A stretch of 64,000 nt of DNA. Origin: Polaromonas sp. AET17H-212. Lineage in GTDB: Bacteria > Pseudomonadota > Gammaproteobacteria > Burkholderiales > Burkholderiaceae_C. The position numbers and the translations under genes were made by a program. The notes beneath the pieces are model-generated. The model made no database searches, had not been told where the DNA came from, and saw only the letters and a list, made by a program, of their open reading frames with translations. Positions 24,025-32,212 of the stretch are shown here, in pieces. Position 1 is the first letter of the stretch, and every line of letters begins with the position of its first letter. The stretch is taken from assembly GCF_002379085.1 (NCBI RefSeq), contig NZ_NBZW01000001.1, forward strand, positions 186,001-250,000. The letters run 5' to 3'.

Positions 24025-25874
24025 CAGAACGCCTCCTCCGGCAAGTCGGCGCAGGTCAGGTCGCGGGCCGCGACCACCTGGAGCCAGGCGTCGATTTTAG
24101 GCAATTCGTAGTGATAAAAGTAGCGGACCGCGCCCAATTTACCGGCGGTAACAGCTATTGATTTTGTAGCATCGGCCTGCAGCGCGGCCAACGCCACATC
24201 CAGCCAGATCCAGGCCAGCACGGTGTGGCCGAAGCCCTGCATGTAGGGCACGGCATTGGCCAGCGCATCCTGCGGGTTGCCGGTGGCCCAGGCGGCCTGG
24301 GTGGTCGCCCCGACCTGCTGCAGCGCCTGGCCCAGCGCCTTGGCATAGGCCGCGAGTTCCGGCACCTGGCTCGCCCGCTCCATCGTGCTGCTGATGCGCG
24401 CCGCCAGCAGCTGCAGGCCCTTGCCGCCCTCCATCAGCACCTTGCGGCCCAGCAGGTCGGTGGCCTGGATGCCGTGCGTGCCCTCGTGGATCATGTTCAG
24501 GCGGTTGTCGCGCCAGTACTGCTCAACCGGGAAGTCGCGGGTGTAGCCGTAGCCGCCGTGGATCTGGATCGCCAGCGAGTTGGCTTCCAGGCACCATTCG
24601 CTGGGCCAGCTTTTGGCAATCGGTGTCAGCACCTCCAGCAGCAGGCGGGCATCGTCCGCCGCACCGGCCTCGGCCGTGTGTTGCTCGTCCACCAGCCGCG
24701 CGCAGTACAACTCCAGCGCCAGCGCACCTTCGCAATAGGCTTTCTGCGCCAGCAGCATGCGTTTGACGTCGGCGTGTTCGATGATGCGCACCTGCGGCCG
24801 GGCCGAATCCTTGCCCGCCGGTCCGACCGGCCTGCCCTGCGGCCGGTTTTTCGCATAGTCGAGCGAGGCGTAATAACCGGCCATGCCCAGCATGACGGCC
24901 GCCGTGCCCACGCCAATGCGGGCCTCGTTCATCATGTGGAACATGCAGCGCAGGCCTTCGTGCGGCTTACCGACGAGGTAGCCGATGGCCCCTGCAACCG
25001 GTCGTCCTGAGCCTGTCGAAGGGACCGGGTATTTGCCTTCGCCGAAGTTCAGCAGCGTGTTGGTGGTGCCGCGCCAGCCCAGCTTGTGGTTCAGCCCGGC
25101 CAGCGCCACGTCATTGCGCTCACCGGTGAGCAGGCCATCGGCGCCCACCATTTTCTTGGGCACGATGAACAGCGAGATGCCGCGCGTGCCGGGGATCAGC
25201 TTGCCGTCCGGCCCGGGGATCTTGGCCAGCACCAGGTGGATGATGTTTTCGGTCAGCTCGTGCTCGCCGGCCGAGATCCACATCTTGTTGCCCTTGAGCC
25301 TGTAGCGCGGGCCCAGCGGCTCGGCGTCGAAGTCGTCACCGTCCGGCACGGCGCGTGTCGTGATGTCGCTTAGCGAGGAACCGGCCTGCGGCTCGCTCAG
25401 GCACATGGTGCCGAAAAAACGCCCGGCGAACTCGTTGCGCGCAAACACCTCTTTCTGCGCTTCGGTGCCGTGCACCAGCAGCAGGTTGGCATTGCCCTTG
25501 GTCAGCAGGCTGGAGCCTATGCTGACCGAGGCCATGGCAAAAAAGCAGTTGGCCGCCGCCTCGATGGTGTAAGGCAGCTGCATGCCGCCTTCGTCGTAGT
25601 CCTGAGCGGCGCTGAGCATGCCCGAGCCGGCGTAGGCCTTGTGCGCCTCGTGTGTGGCCTGCGGCAGGATGACTTTTTCACCGTCGAACTGCGGCTCCTG
25701 GGTGTCGACCAGGCGGTTGAAAGGCGCGTATTTTTCGCGCGCGATGCGTTCGCAGGTGTCGAACACCGCGTCGAAGGTTTCGCGCGAATGGTCGGCAAAA
25801 CGTTCGCGCTGGTTCAGCGACTCGGCGCCCAGCCACTGGTAGAGCAGGAAATCAAGCGTGGGTCGAAGGCTCAT
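24024..25874 (-). CDS. Acyl-CoA dehydrogenase (long form, DmdC/FadE5-like)
   Basis: 616 residues, the long form with an extra C-terminal domain. FAD/substrate landmarks include FGTMCLSEPQAGSSLSDITTRA, YRLKGNKMWISAGEHEL, FHMMNEARIGVGTAAVMLG and AIQIHGGYGYTRDFPVEQYWRDNRL. The family covers 3-methylmercaptopropionyl-CoA and fatty acyl-CoA dehydrogenases that oxidise the CoA ester to an enoyl-CoA and reduce ETF. Two dispersed repeats lie in the frame: a family-C element encoding PVPSTGSGRPV near residue 285, and a partial family-A element encoding ATKSIA near residue 570. It is downstream of the thiolase, with a terminator between. Confidence 0.9.
   Translation of the reverse strand: MSLRPTLDFLLYQWLGAESLNQRERFADHSRETFDAVFDTCERIAREKYAPFNRLVDTQEPQFDGEKVILPQATHEAHKAYAGSGMLSAAQDYDEGGMQLPYTIEAAANCFFAMASVSIGSSLLTKGNANLLLVHGTEAQKEVFARNEFAGRFFGTMCLSEPQAGSSLSDITTRAVPDGDDFDAEPLGPRYRLKGNKMWISAGEHELTENIIHLVLAKIPGPDGKLIPGTRGISLFIVPKKMVGADGLLTGERNDVALAGLNHKLGWRGTTNTLLNFGEGKYPVPSTGSGRPVAGAIGYLVGKPHEGLRCMFHMMNEARIGVGTAAVMLGMAGYYASLDYAKNRPQGRPVGPAGKDSARPQVRIIEHADVKRMLLAQKAYCEGALALELYCARLVDEQHTAEAGAADDARLLLEVLTPIAKSWPSEWCLEANSLAIQIHGGYGYTRDFPVEQYWRDNRLNMIHEGTHGIQATDLLGRKVLMEGGKGLQLLAARISSTMERASQVPELAAYAKALGQALQQVGATTQAAWATGNPQDALANAVPYMQGFGHTVLAWIWLDVALAALQADATKSIAVTAGKLGAVRYFYHYELPKIDAWLQVVAARDLTCADLPEEAF
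24154..24174 (+). repeat. Partial family-A repeat inside the acyl-CoA dehydrogenase gene
   Basis: GCTATTGATTTTGTAGCA plus a few bases matches the palindromic left half of family A; the right half is missing. It is read through in frame on the minus strand. Because only the half with the stem is present, chance cannot be excluded. Confidence 0.4.
24998..25028 (-). repeat. Family-C palindromic repeat inserted in frame in an acyl-CoA dehydrogenase gene
   Basis: A 31-bp element with ends CCGGTC...GACCGG and core CCTGAGCCTGTCGAAGG. The same core (CCTGAGCTTGTCGAAGG) lies between genes at 37552-37568. It is known to me as a common intergenic repeat in proteobacteria. Here it is translated as PVPSTGSGRPV. 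Confidence 0.75.
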
Positions 25875-25899
25875 GGTGCTTCACCGGAAACGGGGAACG

Positions 25900-25958
25900 A
25901 AAAAAAACAGGGGCTGAGCCATGTGTCCGTTTTTCACTGGACGACTGCTCAGCCCCTG
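25900..25958 (-). terminator. Rho-independent terminator after the thiolase gene
   Basis: On the minus strand an 11-bp perfect stem (CAGGGGCTGAG at 25958-25948 pairing with CTCAGCCCCTG at 25918-25908) is followed by eight T (25907-25900). An inner GTCC/GGAC pair extends it. It lies between the thiolase and acyl-CoA dehydrogenase genes, so the downstream genes either need their own promoter or depend on read-through. Confidence 0.88.
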
Positions 25959-25985
25959 ATCGATGCTTGCGCTCGAAAAATCGGC

Positions 25986-27161
25986 TCAGAGCACTTCAAA
26001 AATACCCGCAGCACCCATGCCGCCGCCGATACACATGGTCACGCAAACACGTTTGGCGCCGCGGCGCTTGCCTTCGATCAGCGCGTGGCCGGTCAGGCGC
26101 TGGCCGCTGACGCCGTAGGGGTGGCCCACGGCAATCGCACCGCCGTTGACATTGAGCTTGTCCATCGGAATGCCCAGCTTGTCGCGGCAGTAAATCACCT
26201 GCACGGCAAAGGCTTCGTTGAGTTCCCACAGGTCGATGTCGCTGACCTTCAGGCCCAGACGGGCCAGCACCTTGGGGATGGCGTAGACGGGGCCGATGCC
26301 CATTTCGTCCGGCTCGCAGCCGGCAACCGCAAAACCGAGAAAACGGCCCAGCGGCGCCAGGCCTTTTTTCTCGGCCACTTTTTCATCCATCACCACGACC
26401 GCGCCGCCGCCGTCGGAGAACTGGCTGGCATTGCCGGCCGAAATCACGCCGCCGGGAATGGCCGGCTTGATGCCGCTGATGCCTTCCTTGGTCGTGCCTT
26501 CGCGAATGCCTTCGTCCTTGCTGACCGTGACCTGCTTGGTGGTCAGGCCCATCACGGCGTCGGCCACACCCATGGTGACGGTGATCGGTGCAATCTCGGC
26601 GTCGAACAGGCCGGCAGCCAGGGCAGCCGAGGCTTTTTGCTGGCTGGCGGCACCGTATTCGTCCATCTGCTCGCGCGTGATGCCATAACGCTTGGCGACC
26701 TGCTCGGCCGTCTGCAGCATGTTCCAGTAGATCTCGGGCTTGTTCTTGACCAGCCAAGGGTCGGCCAGCATGTGGGTGTTCATTTCCTGTTGCACGCAGG
26801 AAATGCTTTCCACACCACCGGCCACATAAATGTCGGCTTCACCGGCAATGATGCGTTGCGCGGCCAGGGCAATGGTCTGCAGGCCGGACGAGCAGAAACG
26901 GTTGACGGTCATGCCCGACACGGTGATGGGGCAGCCGGCGCGCAGCGCGATCTGGCGCGCAATATTGGCGCCGGTCGCGCCTTCGGGGTTGGCGCAGCCC
27001 ATGATCACGTCCTCGACCTCGCCAGCCTCGATGCCGGCGCGCTTGATCGCGTGTTCAACCGCGTGGCCGCCGAGGGTGGCGCCGTGGGTCATGTTGAAAG
27101 AGCCCTTCCAGCTTTTGGCCAGGGGGGTGCGGGCGGTGGAAACGATTACAGCTGAAGTCAT
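25986..27161 (-). CDS. Acetyl-CoA C-acyltransferase (thiolase)
   Basis: 391 residues. The catalytic set is complete: Cys90 in [10 protein letters not shown], His347 in GHPYGVSG and Cys377 in [15 protein letters not shown] replaces the commoner GHPIGASG and marks a particular acyltransferase subgroup. It performs the last step of beta-oxidation, splitting 3-ketoacyl-CoA into acetyl-CoA and a shortened acyl-CoA. It lies 15 bp downstream of the FadB-type gene on the same strand, and the two should form the trifunctional beta-oxidation complex. A strong terminator follows. Confidence 0.93.
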   Translation of the reverse strand: MTSAVIVSTARTPLAKSWKGSFNMTHGATLGGHAVEHAIKRAGIEAGEVEDVIMGCANPEGATGANIARQIALRAGCPITVSGMTVNRFCSSGLQTIALAAQRIIAGEADIYVAGGVESISCVQQEMNTHMLADPWLVKNKPEIYWNMLQTAEQVAKRYGITREQMDEYGAASQQKASAALAAGLFDAEIAPITVTMGVADAVMGLTTKQVTVSKDEGIREGTTKEGISGIKPAIPGGVISAGNASQFSDGGGAVVVMDEKVAEKKGLAPLGRFLGFAVAGCEPDEMGIGPVYAIPKVLARLGLKVSDIDLWELNEAFAVQVIYCRDKLGIPMDKLNVNGGAIAVGHPYGVSGQRLTGHALIEGKRRGAKRVCVTMCIGGGMGAAGIFEVL

Positions 27162-27176
27162 GAAAATCTCCGTGAA

Positions 27177-29276
27177 TTAATTGAACGTCTTGCCTTCGGC
27201 GGCCAGCTTGGCCAGCAGCGGCGCCGGTTGCCAGAACTTGGCGTCGTCCAGCGGGTTCTGGGCAAAACGCTTCATGCTCTGCACCACGTTGAACAGGCCC
27301 ACCTGGTCGGCGTAATTCATGGGGCCACCGCGGTAGATCGGAAAGCCATAACCCATGAGGTAGACCATGTCGATGTCGCTGGCCCGGGAGGCAATGCCCT
27401 CTTCCAAAATGTGCGCCGCTTCATTGACCAGCGCGTAAACCAGGCGCTGGACGATTTCCTCGTCGGAGATCTTGCGCGGCGTGATGCCCAGCGATGCGCG
27501 GTGGTCTTCAATCATCTTCACCACTTCGGCGTTTGGAATCGCGTCGCGCTTGCCGGGCACGTAGTCGTACCAGCCGGCGCCGGTTTTCTGGCCGAAACGG
27601 CCCTTCTCGCACAGCAGATCCGCGGTCTTGCTGTACTTCATGTCCGGCTTTTCCTGGTAGCGGCGCTTGCGGATGGCCCAGCCGATGTCGTTGCCCGCCA
27701 GGTCGCCCATGCGGAACGGGCCCATGGCCATGCCGAACTTCTCCATCGCCTTGTCGACCTGCGCCGGCGTGCAGCCTTCGTCGAGCAGGAAGCCGCCCTG
27801 GCGGCCGTACTGCTCGATCATGCGGTTGCCGATGAAGCCGTCGCAAACGCCGGACACGACGGCGGTTTTCTTGATCTTCTTGCTGACCGCCATCACCGTG
27901 GCGAGCACGTCCTTGGCGGTTTTTTCCCCGCGAATGACTTCAAGCAGCTTCATCACGTTGGCCGGGCTGAAGAAATGCATGCCGACCACGTCCTGGGGAC
28001 GCTTGGTGAAGGCTGCGATCTTGTTGACATCCAGCGTCGAGGTGTTGGAGGCCAGGATGGCGCCCGGTTTCATCACGCGGTCGAGTTCCTTGAACACTTT
28101 TTCCTTGACGCCCATTTCCTCGAACACGGCCTCGATCACCAGGTCGGCGTCTTTCAGGTCGTCATAGCTCAGGGTGGTGCTGAGCAGGCCCATGCGCTGC
28201 TCGTACTTGTCCTGCTTGAGCTTGCCCTTCTTGACCTGGGCTTCGTAGTTCTTGCGGATGGTGGCAAGGCCCTTGTCCAGCGCCTCCTGCTTCATCTCGA
28301 GCATCTTGACCGGGATGCCGGCGTTCAGGAAGTTCATGGCAATGCCGCCGCCCATGGTGCCGGCGCCAATCACGGCGACCGACTGGATCTCGCGCTTGGG
28401 CGTGTCTTCCGGCACGTCCGGAATCTTGGACGCGGCGCGCTCGGCGGCGAAAATATGCCGCAGCGCCTTGCTTTCCGGGGTCCACATCAGGTTGATGAAG
28501 ATCTCGCGCTCAAAGGCCATGCCTTCGTCGAATTTCTTCTTGGTCGCGGCTTCGACGGCATCCACGCACTTGACGGGGGCCGGGAAATTCTTCGCCATGC
28601 CCTTGACCATGTTGCGCGCAAACTGGAAGTAGGCGTCGCCATTCGGGTGTTTGCAAGGCAGGTTGCGCACCAGCGGCAAGGGGCGCGTGTCGGACACGGC
28701 CTGGGCAAAGGCCAGCGCCTCCTGGGCCAGTGATTCTGCGGACGCGGCCATCTTGTCAAACAGCTTCTGGCCCGGGATCTGCGCCAGCAATTCGCTCTTG
28801 ACGGGCTCTCCGCTCACGATCATGTTCAGTGCGGGTTCGACACCGAGCGCGCGCGGCAGCCGCTGCGTGCCGCCGGCACCGGGGATCAGGCCGAGCTTGA
28901 CTTCAGGCAGGGCCACGCTGCAGCCAGGCGCTGCAATGCGGTAGTGGCAGCCCAGCGCGAGCTCCAGCCCACCGCCCATGCAGACCGAATGAACCGCCGC
29001 AACCACAGGCTTGGAAGAGTTCTCAAGCGCAAGAATCACGCTCAGCAGGTTGGGCTCGGCCAGCGCTTTCGGTGTGCCGAATTCCTTGATGTCGGCACCG
29101 CCGGAAAAGGCCCTGCCGGCACCGGTGAGCACAATGGATTTGACGGCCGCATCGGCATTGGCTTTTTGCAGGCTGTCGGTGATGCCGACCCGGGTGGCAT
29201 GACCCAGGCCGTTGACCGGGGGGTTGTCCAGTGTGATCACCGCGACACTGCCGTGGACTTCGTATTTGGCTGTCAT
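27177..29276 (-). CDS. Bifunctional enoyl-CoA hydratase / 3-hydroxyacyl-CoA dehydrogenase (FadB/FadJ type)
   Basis: 699 residues. Residues 1 to about 190 are the crotonase domain: SGGADIKEF, VCMGGGLELALGCHYRIA for the oxyanion hole, and PEVKLGLIPGAGGTQRLPR with the catalytic Glu. Near residue 305 the NAD-binding motif VIGAGTMGGGIAMNF starts the dehydrogenase part, with the catalytic His in GMHFFSPANVMKLLEVI. A C-terminal repeat domain follows (YGFPIYRGGPMNYADQVG). It hydrates and oxidises enoyl-CoA to 3-ketoacyl-CoA. It heads the minus-strand beta-oxidation genes; a TetR-type palindrome lies about 78 bp upstream of its start. Confidence 0.93.
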   Translation of the reverse strand: MTAKYEVHGSVAVITLDNPPVNGLGHATRVGITDSLQKANADAAVKSIVLTGAGRAFSGGADIKEFGTPKALAEPNLLSVILALENSSKPVVAAVHSVCMGGGLELALGCHYRIAAPGCSVALPEVKLGLIPGAGGTQRLPRALGVEPALNMIVSGEPVKSELLAQIPGQKLFDKMAASAESLAQEALAFAQAVSDTRPLPLVRNLPCKHPNGDAYFQFARNMVKGMAKNFPAPVKCVDAVEAATKKKFDEGMAFEREIFINLMWTPESKALRHIFAAERAASKIPDVPEDTPKREIQSVAVIGAGTMGGGIAMNFLNAGIPVKMLEMKQEALDKGLATIRKNYEAQVKKGKLKQDKYEQRMGLLSTTLSYDDLKDADLVIEAVFEEMGVKEKVFKELDRVMKPGAILASNTSTLDVNKIAAFTKRPQDVVGMHFFSPANVMKLLEVIRGEKTAKDVLATVMAVSKKIKKTAVVSGVCDGFIGNRMIEQYGRQGGFLLDEGCTPAQVDKAMEKFGMAMGPFRMGDLAGNDIGWAIRKRRYQEKPDMKYSKTADLLCEKGRFGQKTGAGWYDYVPGKRDAIPNAEVVKMIEDHRASLGITPRKISDEEIVQRLVYALVNEAAHILEEGIASRASDIDMVYLMGYGFPIYRGGPMNYADQVGLFNVVQSMKRFAQNPLDDAKFWQPAPLLAKLAAEGKTFN

Positions 29277-29351
29277 TTGCTTTTCCTTTGTTGCGTGTTA
29301 CCCGGCCATCGGCGGGATCAGGTGATGATTCTCAAACGGCTGGGCGTCCAA

Positions 29352-29373
29352 AAATAGTACGACCGTTCTATTT
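29352..29373. promoter_or_regulatory. TetR-type operator palindrome upstream of the fadB-like gene
   Basis: Half-sites ATAGTACG and CGTTCTAT flank a central AC; seven of eight positions pair, with two further A-T pairs outside. AACG/CGTT-cored palindromes of this kind are typical of TetR-family repressors. It lies between livF and the fadB-like gene, 76-97 bp from the latter's start. No tetR gene is in the window, so the regulator would be encoded elsewhere. Confidence 0.6.
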
Positions 29374-29448
29374 GCCATTGTAGAAGGCTGGCGGGGCACT
29401 GCAAGCCTGACCGGCGCCGCCCTTGTCCCTGTCGTGACAAAGTCTGCC

Positions 29449-30144
29449 TCAGACTTCCAGCCACTCCTTGCGGGTGTAGGCGTCGGCGCGCAGGCTCTCC
29501 GGCGTCCCCTCAAACACGATGCTGCCATGACCCATGACCAGTGCCCGGTCAGAAATTGCCATGGCAATGGTCAGTTTCTGCTCGATCAGCAGCACCGAGA
29601 TTCCCTTGGCCTTCAGGGTCTGCAGGTACTGGCCCACCAGTTCGACGATCTTGGGCGCCAGCCCTTCGGTCGGCTCGTCGATGATGATCAGGTCCGGGTC
29701 GCCCATCAGTGCGCGGCACAGCGTAAGCATTTGCTGCTCGCCGCCGGACAGCACGCCGGCTTCGGTGTGCTGCCTTTCCCTCAGGCGTGGAAACATCTGG
29801 TACATGTCTTCAAACGACCAGCGGCTGCCTTTGCCCTTGCCTTTTTGCCCGAGCATGAGGTTCTGGTGCACGGTGAGCGTCGGGAAGATGTCGCGGTTTT
29901 CCGGCACATAACCAATGCCCAGGTGCGCGATCTCGTAGGCCTTCTGCCCGGTGATGCGCCGGCCTTTCCACTGGATGTCGCCCTCGCATTCCACCAGGCC
30001 CATGATGGCCTTGGCCGTGGTCGACCGACCCGAGCCGTTGCGTCCCAGCAGGGCGACGATTTCCCCGGGCTGGACCTCAAAGTGGACCCCGTGCAGAACG
30101 TGGCTCTTGCCGTAGTAGGCGTGGAGGTTTTCTATTTTCAGCAT
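29449..30144 (-). CDS. livF: Branched-chain amino acid/amide ABC transporter ATPase, LivF type
   Basis: 231 residues. Walker A is GRNGSGRSTTAKAI, where the usual Lys of GxxGxGKST is replaced by Arg (S-G-R-S). The signature is LSGGEQQMLTLCRAL and Walker B is LIIIDEPTEGLAP, followed by the switch-region element VLLIEQKL. The rest is standard LivF. The Lys to Arg change at the phosphate-binding position is unusual and deserves checking. The gene is 2 bp after livG and is the last of the transporter operon. Confidence 0.92.
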   Translation of the reverse strand: MLKIENLHAYYGKSHVLHGVHFEVQPGEIVALLGRNGSGRSTTAKAIMGLVECEGDIQWKGRRITGQKAYEIAHLGIGYVPENRDIFPTLTVHQNLMLGQKGKGKGSRWSFEDMYQMFPRLRERQHTEAGVLSGGEQQMLTLCRALMGDPDLIIIDEPTEGLAPKIVELVGQYLQTLKAKGISVLLIEQKLTIAMAISDRALVMGHGSIVFEGTPESLRADAYTRKEWLEV

Positions 30145-30146
30145 GT

Positions 30147-30920
30147 TCAGTGTCCTCCCGCCTGGGAATCGGCCACAGCAGAGCCCAGGTAGGCCTCCTG
30201 CACACGCGGGTTCGCGCGTACCGCTTCGGGCACGTCAAAGGCCAGCACTTCGCCGTAGACCACCACCGCGATCTTGTCGGCCAGTCCGAACACCACCCCC
30301 ATGTCGTGCTCCACCGTGAGCAAGGTCTTGCCCGTCGTGACCTCCTTGATCAGGCTGATGAAGCGGCTGGTTTCGCTGCGGCTCATGCCGGCGGTCGGCT
30401 CGTCGAGCAGGATGACGTTGGCACCGCCGGCAATGGTGATGCCGATCTCCAGCGCCCTCTGCTCCGCGTAGGTCAGGTTGATGGCCAGCACGTCGCGCTT
30501 TTTGTCGAGCTTGATCATCTGCATGAGTTCGTCGGCGCGCTGGTTCGCATCATCGAGGTCGGCCAGGAACTTCAGGAAGGTGTACTTGTAGCCCAGGCTC
30601 CACAGCACGCCGCAGCGCAGGTTCTCGAAGACACTGAGCTTGGGGAAGATGTTGGTGATCTGGAAGCTGCGCGACAGGCCGGCCCGGTTGATCTCGAACG
30701 GCTTCTTGCCGTCAATGCGCTGGCCGTTGAGCAACACCTCGCCGCTGGTGGGCGCGAAGCGTCCGCTGATCAGGTTGAACAACGTGGATTTACCGGCACC
30801 GTTGGGGCCGATGATGCCGACCCGCTCGCCGGCGGTCACTGCAAGGTTGACGCCGCGGATGATTTCGGTCTTGCCGAAACTCTTGCGCAGGTCTTTGAGC
30901 TCTAAAGCGTAGCTCGACAT
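30147..30920 (-). CDS. livG: Branched-chain amino acid/amide ABC transporter ATPase, LivG type
   Basis: 257 residues from ATG 30920, overlapping the LivM stop by one base (TGATG); a GTG one codon earlier is an alternative. Walker A GPNGAGKSTLFNLI, signature-region LTYAEQRALEIGITI, Walker B VILLDEPTAGMS and H-loop VEHDM are all present. LivG ATPases carry a longer helical region between Walker A and signature, seen here (LRCGVLWSLGYKYTFLKFL). It partners LivF in energising import. Confidence 0.94.
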   Translation of the reverse strand: MSSYALELKDLRKSFGKTEIIRGVNLAVTAGERVGIIGPNGAGKSTLFNLISGRFAPTSGEVLLNGQRIDGKKPFEINRAGLSRSFQITNIFPKLSVFENLRCGVLWSLGYKYTFLKFLADLDDANQRADELMQMIKLDKKRDVLAINLTYAEQRALEIGITIAGGANVILLDEPTAGMSRSETSRFISLIKEVTTGKTLLTVEHDMGVVFGLADKIAVVVYGEVLAFDVPEAVRANPRVQEAYLGSAVADSQAGGH

Positions 30921-32209
30921 CACATGGCCTCCCTGCGCTTGATTTCTTTTTCAATGTATTCCTGGATCTCGCCCCACTCATGCAGGAACTGCCGGCGCGT
31001 GACCTCGAACAGGCCCAGTCCGGTCAGCATGACAAGTCCCGCGCCGAACCAGCTGTTGACGCTCTTGGCGTCCAGCGCCACGCCCAGGAACTCCAGCTTG
31101 GACCCCAGCGTGGTGTTGAGTTGCAGGTGGTAGACCATTTCGATCATGGCGCCGGCGCCCAGCAGCAGGACCAGCGCGGTGACCGCCAGCGCCAGGTAGC
31201 TGACCCACAGCTGCCTGAGCTTGCCGTACAGCGCCACGCGCAGGTTCATCATGATCAGGCTGGCAATGCCGCCGGGGGCGTACATGACCATGAACAGGAA
31301 AATCAGGCCCAGGTAAAGCAGCCAGGCCTTGGTGAACTCGGACAGCAGCACAAAGGCCAGCACCATCAGGATGGCCCCAATGATGGGCCCGAAGAAGAAG
31401 GTGGCGCCGCCCAGGAAGGTGAACAGCAGGTAGGCCCCCGAGCGGGCGGCGCCGACCACTTCCGCGGTGACGATCTCGAAATTGAGCGCTGCCAGCCCGC
31501 CCGAGATGCCGGCAAAAAAGCCGGCAATGATAAAGGCGATATAGCGGACCTTCTGGGTGTCGTAGCCCACAAACTCCACGCGTTCCGGGTTGTCGCGCAC
31601 GGCATTGAGCATGCGGCCCAGCGGCGTTCGGGTGAAGGCGAACATGGCCGCGACCGCGACGAAGGTGTAGGCGGCGATCAGGTAATACACCTGGATCTGC
31701 GGACCGAAGGTGATGCCCATCCTGGCACTGCCGGTCACCCGATTGCCCGCCACGCCACCCTCCCCGCCAAAAAATTCCGGGATCATCAGCGACAGCGCAA
31801 AGACAAGTTCACCCAGTCCCAGCGTGATCATGGCAAAGGTGGTGCCGGACTTGCGGGTGGTGACATAACCGAACAGCACCGCAAAACCCACGCCGGCCAG
31901 TCCGCCCACCATGGGCACCAGCGACACCGGCAGCGACAGGGAGCCGGCGCCGACGCTGTTGAGCGCATGAATGGCCAGGAACGAGCCGAGGCCGGTGTAC
32001 ACCGCATGGCCGAAACTCAGCATGCCGCCCTGCCCCAGCAACATGTTGTAGGACAGGCAGGCGATGATGGCAATGCCCATCTGGGACAGCACGGTCATGG
32101 CCAGCCCGCTGCCAAACATCAGCGGCGCGACGGCCAGTACCAGGGCGAACAGCCCCCAGGTGAGCCAGCGACCGATGTTGAGCGGCGCAAATTGGTAGTG
32201 TTTTTTCAT
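30920..32209 (-). CDS. livM: Branched-chain amino acid/amide ABC transporter permease, LivM type
   Basis: 429 residues, longer than typical LivM (about 320-360), with a C-terminal extension (WGEIQEYIEKEIKRREAM). About ten hydrophobic helices are seen. Family segments include YNMLLGQGGMLSFGHAVYTGLGSF, TRKSGTTFAMITLGLGELVFA, FVGYDTQKVRYIAFIIAGFFAGISGGLAALNFEIV and GGATFFFGPIIGAILMVL, which contains the EAA-like coupling region. It forms the membrane channel with LivH, 3 bp upstream. Confidence 0.93.
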   Translation of the reverse strand: MKKHYQFAPLNIGRWLTWGLFALVLAVAPLMFGSGLAMTVLSQMGIAIIACLSYNMLLGQGGMLSFGHAVYTGLGSFLAIHALNSVGAGSLSLPVSLVPMVGGLAGVGFAVLFGYVTTRKSGTTFAMITLGLGELVFALSLMIPEFFGGEGGVAGNRVTGSARMGITFGPQIQVYYLIAAYTFVAVAAMFAFTRTPLGRMLNAVRDNPERVEFVGYDTQKVRYIAFIIAGFFAGISGGLAALNFEIVTAEVVGAARSGAYLLFTFLGGATFFFGPIIGAILMVLAFVLLSEFTKAWLLYLGLIFLFMVMYAPGGIASLIMMNLRVALYGKLRQLWVSYLALAVTALVLLLGAGAMIEMVYHLQLNTTLGSKLEFLGVALDAKSVNSWFGAGLVMLTGLGLFEVTRRQFLHEWGEIQEYIEKEIKRREAM

Positions 32210-32212
32210 GAA

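Noticed and set aside
25470-27155. Open frame of about 561 codons antisense to the acyl-CoA dehydrogenase and thiolase genes
   Set aside because: It crosses a terminator and two genes, with no start signal or motif.
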